Shown one piece after another: positions 60,046 through 64,000 of a stretch of DNA of 64,000 bases. The position numbers and the translations under genes were made by a program. A model generated the notes under the pieces. The model saw only the letters and a program-made list of their open reading frames with translations. It ran no database searches and was not told where the DNA came from. The stretch comes from Paenibacillus barcinonensis (lineage in GTDB: Bacteria > Bacillota > Bacilli > Paenibacillales > Paenibacillaceae). Position 1 is the stretch's first letter. The number at the start of each line of letters is the position of its first letter. The stretch is from assembly GCF_003217495.1 (NCBI RefSeq), contig NZ_QJSW01000027.1, forward strand, positions 1-64,000, given 5' to 3'.

Positions 60046-61017
60046 TTATGCCAAACCGATCAAAAATTGCTCCAGACAAAGCTGGCCATTGACATTAAAA
60101 CGCAATTTTTTTCTGCATGCCGCGGCCAAATCCATATAGGAGACCCACTGCTCCGTGCTGCGGGTATTTGCCAACTGAGACAGCATGTCTAACTGATCTA
60201 TAAAAACGATATGTTCATGCCTACCATACTGAACATACAACATGTCCCTGAACCATAAATGGAACAGACTAAGCAGCATGTCCAGATGTTCCGAGAGTCC
60301 TGTTTTAAAAAGCTTCTGCTGTGCCGAGATCAAGGATGTGCTTCCTCTGCCCAGGGACTCCTTCCCTAATTGTAACATTACGTTTCTAATTTCTGCAAAC
60401 CAATTCTGCTGGAGAATTTCTCTACATGCTTCCAGTCCTGACGCTAAATGGACAGCAGGCCGCGCCAGATTTGCAGGATACTGTTCTTCCATTAGAACTT
60501 GAAGCATTTCCTCCGGATTCAGCGCACTGAACGGCACCAGTTGGGAACGAGAGCGAATCGTAGGCAGCATAGCTTGAACGTTATCTGTAAGCAATATACC
60601 CACTGCCGGCACCTGCGGTTCTTCCAGAAATTTCAGCAGGCTGTTTGCCGCCTGAACCGTCATTTTCTCCGCTTGCTCTATAATGTACACCTTGGGGTGT
60701 CCCGCTTCTGATCGGTAAGAGAAAATACGCTGTAAATCGCGAATCTGATCTATTTTAATGTTATTTCCATCCGGTGCCAACATCGTCAGATCCGGGTGGT
60801 TTCCATGTTCTATTTTGCGACATTCAAGACATTGTCCGCAGGCGTCATCCTCAAGCTCTGTACAGAAGATCGCCTTGGCGAATGCTAGAGCTGTTGGCAG
60901 CTGTCCGCTCCCGGGCGGACCACTAAACAAGTATGCATGACTGATTGCCTTACGTCTCAAACTGCTCTGTAACAATTTCTTTGCTGCCTCTTGACCCTTA
61001 ATCTGTTGAAAGGACAT
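60046..61017 (-). CDS. holB: DNA polymerase III delta' subunit
   Basis: This 323-residue clamp-loader subunit has HAYLFSGPPGSGQLPTALAFAKA in the P-loop position (the usual GKT is replaced by QLP, as often in delta'), a four-Cys zinc module CGQCLECRKIE, NSLLKFLEEPQ and the SRSQLVPF sensor region. It works in loading the sliding clamp. It lies between yaaR and ricT. Confidence 0.96.
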   Translation of the reverse strand: MSFQQIKGQEAAKKLLQSSLRRKAISHAYLFSGPPGSGQLPTALAFAKAIFCTELEDDACGQCLECRKIEHGNHPDLTMLAPDGNNIKIDQIRDLQRIFSYRSEAGHPKVYIIEQAEKMTVQAANSLLKFLEEPQVPAVGILLTDNVQAMLPTIRSRSQLVPFSALNPEEMLQVLMEEQYPANLARPAVHLASGLEACREILQQNWFAEIRNVMLQLGKESLGRGSTSLISAQQKLFKTGLSEHLDMLLSLFHLWFRDMLYVQYGRHEHIVFIDQLDMLSQLANTRSTEQWVSYMDLAAACRKKLRFNVNGQLCLEQFLIGLA

Positions 61018-61026
61018 ACTTCCTCC

Positions 61027-61470
61027 TCAAAAGCTTAAATTAATAAGCATCCCCCTAATTTCTCCTACTTGTTGTAAGAGAGTGATCTTGCCTTCTTCTG
61101 TATCCAGCAATTCATCCGCCATAGATAACAGAGCCGAGTCAATCTCGTCGATCAGTTTGTATCGCTTCCCTCTGCCCCGGCGATCCCAACCCCGCGTTTC
61201 CCTCATCGTAACACCACGGCGAACCGTTTCTTCAAGAAATCTTTTGACTAGCTGCTTGTAAGCCTTCAGCTCACGGATCGTCATCGAACGAGTCAAGCGT
61301 TCACCCTGAAGCTGAATTTCACTTAAACGGCGATTAAGCTCTGCCTGTGAAGCTCGTTCCCCCTGGTGATTCATCATATCAGAGAAACTTTTGGATTGAA
61401 CCGGCTTGGAGCCGGAATCATTCGTATTGATTCCACTCTGTATCGGCCTGAATCCAGGATTGATTTTCAT
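61027..61470 (-). CDS. yaaR: YaaR family protein (DUF327)
   Basis: The 147-residue protein has a disordered N-terminus and a helical DUF327 domain from about residue 45 (LNRRLSEIQLQGERLTRSMT, LKAYKQLVKRFLEETVRRG, RGKRYKLIDEIDSALLSMADELL). It is conserved next to holB in Firmicutes; its role is not known to me. The ribosome binding site is weak (AAGCAGG). Confidence 0.9.
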   Translation of the reverse strand: MKINPGFRPIQSGINTNDSGSKPVQSKSFSDMMNHQGERASQAELNRRLSEIQLQGERLTRSMTIRELKAYKQLVKRFLEETVRRGVTMRETRGWDRRGRGKRYKLIDEIDSALLSMADELLDTEEGKITLLQQVGEIRGMLINLSF

Positions 61471-61825
61471 GAATGCGCCTGCTTTCTATCAAATGTTAGG
61501 CCAATCGCACATCAGCACAGAGCGCGCTGCGCCTGTGCGTAAGATGAACCTTATATGTTTTGAATGCACTGTATATATAATGGTAGAGAAAAATGATTTA
61601 ATACATGGTTGTGTTGTAGGTTCCCTCTCCCAAAAGAAGGCACTCCCGGCGGAGTAAAGTCTTCTTCTGGAGAGAGTCGGTCGGTTCTTGCCATCAAGAA
61701 GGGCGCTCCATAAGTGACACGTATGCATACAGGATACGTCCTTTTACATCGTTCGTTATCATCTTGCAAGATGCAATCATGCTATTGATAATGAAAAACA
61801 CTCATGGATTTCATGCACAAACCGA
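61471..61825. other. intergenic region between darA and yaaR with a structured element
   Basis: This 355-bp gap carries the nested hairpin at 61625-61674 and A/T-rich sequence near 61560-61600 that could be the yaaR promoter (TTAAAT-16-TATATA on the minus strand). Short frames of 70-80 codons here have no family features and I do not accept them. Confidence 0.4.
61625..61674. repeat. nested inverted repeat between darA and yaaR
   Basis: Three coaxial stems are visible: CTCTCC (61625-61630) with GGAGAG (61669-61674), AAGAAG (61634-61639) with CTTCTT (61661-61666), and ACTCC (61642-61646) with GGAGT (61651-61655) around a CGGC loop. No T-run follows on either strand, so it is not a simple terminator. 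Confidence 0.55.
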
Positions 61826-62155
61826 TTAGAAATGCTCAAAACGATCTACCGGAAGAACAAATACGGTTGCTCCACCGACTTGAACTTCAACAGGCAGCGG
61901 CAGGTACGAGTCGGTCGTTCCGCTCATTGGTGTAACCGGAGTTACGAGCTGTTCACGAACCTTACAGCTGCTGCGAATAACGTTCATGACGGATTCGACC
62001 TGACTATCATCGACACCGATCATAAACGTCGTGTTGCCTGCCTTCAAAAATCCACCCGTACTGGCAAGCTTGGTTGCCCGAAAATTCGCTTTGACCAATG
62101 CGCTGGATAATCGGTTGCTGTCTTTGTCCTGTATAATCGCAACAATCAGTTTCAT
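61826..62155 (-). CDS. darA: c-di-AMP receptor PII-like protein DarA (YaaQ)
   Basis: The 109-residue PII-like protein has MKLIVAIIQDKDSNRLSSAL, the TGGFLKAGNTTFMIGV binding loop and the VGGATVFVLPVDRFEHF end of the family. DarA binds cyclic di-AMP as a trimer in B. subtilis; its downstream partner is not established. AAGGAGG lies nine bases before the ATG. It follows tmk by about 60 bp. Confidence 0.95.
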   Translation of the reverse strand: MKLIVAIIQDKDSNRLSSALVKANFRATKLASTGGFLKAGNTTFMIGVDDSQVESVMNVIRSSCKVREQLVTPVTPMSGTTDSYLPLPVEVQVGGATVFVLPVDRFEHF

Positions 62156-62217
62156 CCTGCATAACCTCCTTTAGAATAAGCACTTTTAGCAAAATGCCAT
62201 GTCTATATATTAGACAA

Positions 62218-62865
62218 TTACTTGTCAAAATCCTTTAAAATCCCGCTCTCCAGCGACAAAATCATTGCTTTCTCCACCTCATCCGGAGCCTGTGAAGCAT
62301 CTATCATTTGAATGCGCTCTGGAAATTGCTGTTGTAGCAGGAAATATGCCTCACGTACTTTACGATGAAACTCCAGATTCTCCAGATCCAGACGATTGAC
62401 CTCACGACCATCATGTGCCTCAATACGCCCAAGTCCCTGTTCCGGCTCAATATCGAGATAGAGGGTTACATCCGGCATCAAATCTCCAATGGCAAAACGA
62501 TTAATCGCCCAGACATTCTCTATTCCGAGGCCGCGGGCATATCCTTGATAGGCCAGACTGCTATCGACAAACCGATCACAGATGACCGTTTTGCCAGCTT
62601 GCAGCGCAGGCTCTACCTTCTCCGCCAGATGCTGGCTTCGTGCTGCCGCATAGAGCAGTGCTTCGGTTCGGGCATCCATCGCCGTATGAAGAGGGTCAAG
62701 GATGATGCTGCGTATTTTCTCTGCAATCTCAATCCCGCCAGGTTCCCGTGTGACTACATAAGGTATACCCCGCTTCTCAAAATAAGAACCGATTCTACCG
62801 ATCATCGTCGTTTTCCCTGAGCCCTCTCCTCCTTCCAGCGTAATGAATTTACCTCTGCCCTGCAT
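62218..62865 (-). CDS. tmk: thymidylate kinase
   Basis: The 215-residue enzyme phosphorylates dTMP to dTDP. It has the P-loop GGEGSGKTT (about 12-20), the DRX motif in VICDRFVDSSLAYQGYARGLG and the TREPGG substrate loop. The order tmk-yaaQ-yaaR-holB is conserved. Confidence 0.98.
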   Translation of the reverse strand: MQGRGKFITLEGGEGSGKTTMIGRIGSYFEKRGIPYVVTREPGGIEIAEKIRSIILDPLHTAMDARTEALLYAAARSQHLAEKVEPALQAGKTVICDRFVDSSLAYQGYARGLGIENVWAINRFAIGDLMPDVTLYLDIEPEQGLGRIEAHDGREVNRLDLENLEFHRKVREAYFLLQQQFPERIQMIDASQAPDEVEKAMILSLESGILKDFDK

Positions 62866-62954
62866 ATGCTTCCCTGCTTTCTGTATTCATAGCTGCATCA
62901 ATTCAAGGCTATTATGCAATTGCCTAGACCCTCTTACACCAGAATATGATGCCA

Positions 62955-63029
62955 CTAGCCCAGAGGTGTATCATAAACAACTGCATTTAATACCAATAAA
63001 ATAATACAAGCTTGTTTTCTTTCTATCAT
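62955..63029 (-). CDS. candidate 24-residue hydrophobic peptide
   Basis: The short frame reads MIERKQACIILLVLNAVVYD then TPLG, and begins with ATG at 63029, six bases after TTGGAGG. It has a basic start and a hydrophobic core (ACIILLVLNAVVY). It lies alone between a decarboxylase-like gene and tmk. Nothing else supports expression and it may be a chance frame; I do not recognise a family. Confidence 0.4.
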   Translation of the reverse strand: MIERKQACIILLVLNAVVYDTPLG

Positions 63030-63269
63030 ACTATACCTCCAACATGAAACGTAAGACCTTTCTCAACCAGGGCATTTATTACTTTACATAAAACAGGTAA
63101 AGCCCCCTGTTATAACCTCAACTAGCTGTAAAGGCAGATCGCTGCTCGATTATTGATGGAATTTAACAAGAACAAGATTTACAGCACTATTTCAGGATGA
63201 AGTTATGCTCAGCATGCTATCTGATCCTGCTGTTGCCGAGCACTAGTGAACTTTACTTTATTCTCTACA
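63030..63269. other. intergenic region between the decarboxylase-like gene and the short frame
   Basis: It holds the terminator-like hairpin at 63086-63111 and no other gene. The whole gap from 62866 to 63269 is otherwise empty apart from the 24-codon frame. Confidence 0.45.
63086..63111 (-). terminator. terminator-like hairpin after the decarboxylase-like gene
   Basis: On the minus strand AACAGG-GGGCTTTA-CCTGTT is followed by TTATGT, a modest U-tract. Confidence 0.5.
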
Positions 63270-64000
63270 TCATGAACGTTGCTTCATGACCTTTAATGTG
63301 CGAGCTGTAGGATCAGATATGCCGTGAAACCTTGCTCCCTCTTCGCGTAAAGTCTGTATTCTTACCGCTGCTTTGGTGCTAATATGCTCTCCAGGATAAA
63401 GCAGAGGAATTCCCGGTGGATACGGAATAACCATCTCTGCTGCTCGGCAGCCTGCACTCTCTTCAATAGGTATTTCCATCGTGTCTGTCTCCTTGATCGG
63501 TTGAAGTGAGAAAACTACAGGCTCCGAAACAGATTGATTTTGTTCTGTAATGTTCCACGTGGAAACATATTTTGGTCGATTGTTATCGGCAACAATATGT
63601 TCAGACCTGCATGACGTTGGCGAATGCTCAGCTACGCAGGACTCGTCTACATGTCGTAGAGCCCCTAGCAGTTGCTCGGCATCCTCCAGGGTCGAGCCAA
63701 GACTGAAGAGCAGCACGACGTTCCGCTCGTCGCTCATCTCGGGCACGCAGCCGCAGGCTTCCAGCTGCTGCTGCAGCCCATAACCGCTCAGTACCCCTGT
63801 GTCGTCATATATGACGACCTTGAATGGGTCCTGAGCGGTATATCCTGCGCTGCCAGGCATCGCCGCAGGCACTTCATGGCCGCACAGCGGCCCCTGCTGC
63901 AGCGACTCATCCGCAGGCTGCAGCAGTTGGAAGCGCGGCAGCTCCGCCAAGCCGCGCTTAAAGGCTTTCACGGCAGCAAGACCTGCCGTGAAAACCTCTG
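63270..64000 (-). CDS. Orn/Lys/Arg decarboxylase family protein, C-terminal part (cut by window edge)
   Basis: The frame is open to the window end (…EVFTAGLAAVKAFKRGLAEL), so the PLP domain lies outside. The visible 243 codons cover the C-terminal domain, ending EMVIPYPPGIPLLYPGEHIS, the signature of the YaaO/SpeA/Orn-Lys-Arg decarboxylase C-terminal domain. A Cys-containing, poorly conserved linker (ESCVAEHSPTSC...) lies before that block. Substrate cannot be judged. Base composition near 63650-64000 is unusually G+C-rich. Confidence 0.88.
   Translation of the reverse strand, partial: EVFTAGLAAVKAFKRGLAELPRFQLLQPADESLQQGPLCGHEVPAAMPGSAGYTAQDPFKVVIYDDTGVLSGYGLQQQLEACGCVPEMSDERNVVLLFSLGSTLEDAEQLLGALRHVDESCVAEHSPTSCRSEHIVADNNRPKYVSTWNITEQNQSVSEPVVFSLQPIKETDTMEIPIEESAGCRAAEMVIPYPPGIPLLYPGEHISTKAAVRIQTLREEGARFHGISDPTARTLKVMKQRS

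Noticed and set aside
60940..60975. Loss of ATP binding in HolB as a functional defect
   Set aside because: The P-loop reads GPPGSGQLPT without the Lys, but delta' subunits commonly lack a working ATP site, so this is normal for the family.
61489..61769. Two overlapping minus-strand frames of 72-79 codons between darA and yaaR
   Set aside because: They run through the nested hairpin, lack ribosome binding sites and have compositions like random frames.
1..64000. Insertion sequences, prophage genes, CRISPR arrays, toxin-antitoxin or defence islands
   Set aside because: No transposase, integrase, repeat-spacer array or defence-gene motif was seen; gene order is that of a conserved chromosomal core.

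Overview
The window is a chromosomal core segment of an endospore-forming Firmicute, most likely Paenibacillus or a close relative. This rests on the sporulation genes (spoIIE, spoVT, spoVG, yabG, yabP, yabQ, fin, sspF), the regulators abrB and darA, Bacillus-like Shine-Dalgarno sequences with frequent TTG/GTG starts, and base composition near half G+C by eye. Genus and species are inference; no database was searched. Nearly all genes lie on the minus strand, and read right to left they follow the order known from the origin-proximal arm of Bacillus subtilis (tmk/yaaQ to lysS/rrn). I see no insertion sequence, prophage, CRISPR array or tRNA gene.

Layout, right to left (direction of transcription). 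64000-56990: a cut Orn/Lys/Arg decarboxylase-like gene, tmk, darA, yaaR, holB, ricT, yabA, yabB-type methyltransferase, rsmI. 56746-54887: abrB (plus strand) divergent from an HD-domain phosphohydrolase, with Spo0A-box-like sites between them. 54546-46033: tatD, a c-di-AMP (ydaO-type) riboswitch leading into yabE, rnmV, rsmA, yabG, veg with two tandem near-consensus promoters, the short sspF, ispE, purR, spoVG. 45686-36921: glmU, prs, a small uncharacterised plus-strand gene, pth, fin, mfd and a PrsA-type lipoprotein. 36634-22410: spoVT, yabM-type flippase, yabN, HU, rqcP, yabP, yabQ, divIC, an S1-domain gene, spoIIE, a VWA protein, a Ser/Thr kinase, tilS, hpt. 22308-5163: ftsH, the NAD set nadABC with coaX, hslO and a parvulin-like gene, cysK, the folate set pabB-pabA-pabC-folP-folB-folK, yazB, dusB, greA. 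5048-1: lysS, a TrkH/Ktr-type potassium channel subunit, a TetR regulator divergent from a small membrane protein, and the 5' end of a 16S rRNA gene with its promoter and leader.

The genes form coherent working groups: p-aminobenzoate to dihydropteroate, aspartate to nicotinate mononucleotide, translation and rRNA/tRNA maintenance, cell-wall precursor and PRPP supply (glmU, prs), and sporulation control. Several regulatory links can be read directly: Spo0A-type sites at spoIIE and abrB, a sigma-H-like promoter at spoVG, a sigma-G-like promoter at spoVT, a sigma-E-like promoter at yabP, and a c-di-AMP riboswitch at yabE in the same window as the c-di-AMP receptor gene darA.

The window is mostly well-known core genome. 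The least explained items are the plus-strand 66-codon gene at 42924-43124, a 24-codon reading frame with a strong ribosome binding site at 62955-63029, the nested hairpin between darA and yaaR, the apparently leaderless tetR gene, and a LexA-box-like site at the HU promoter.
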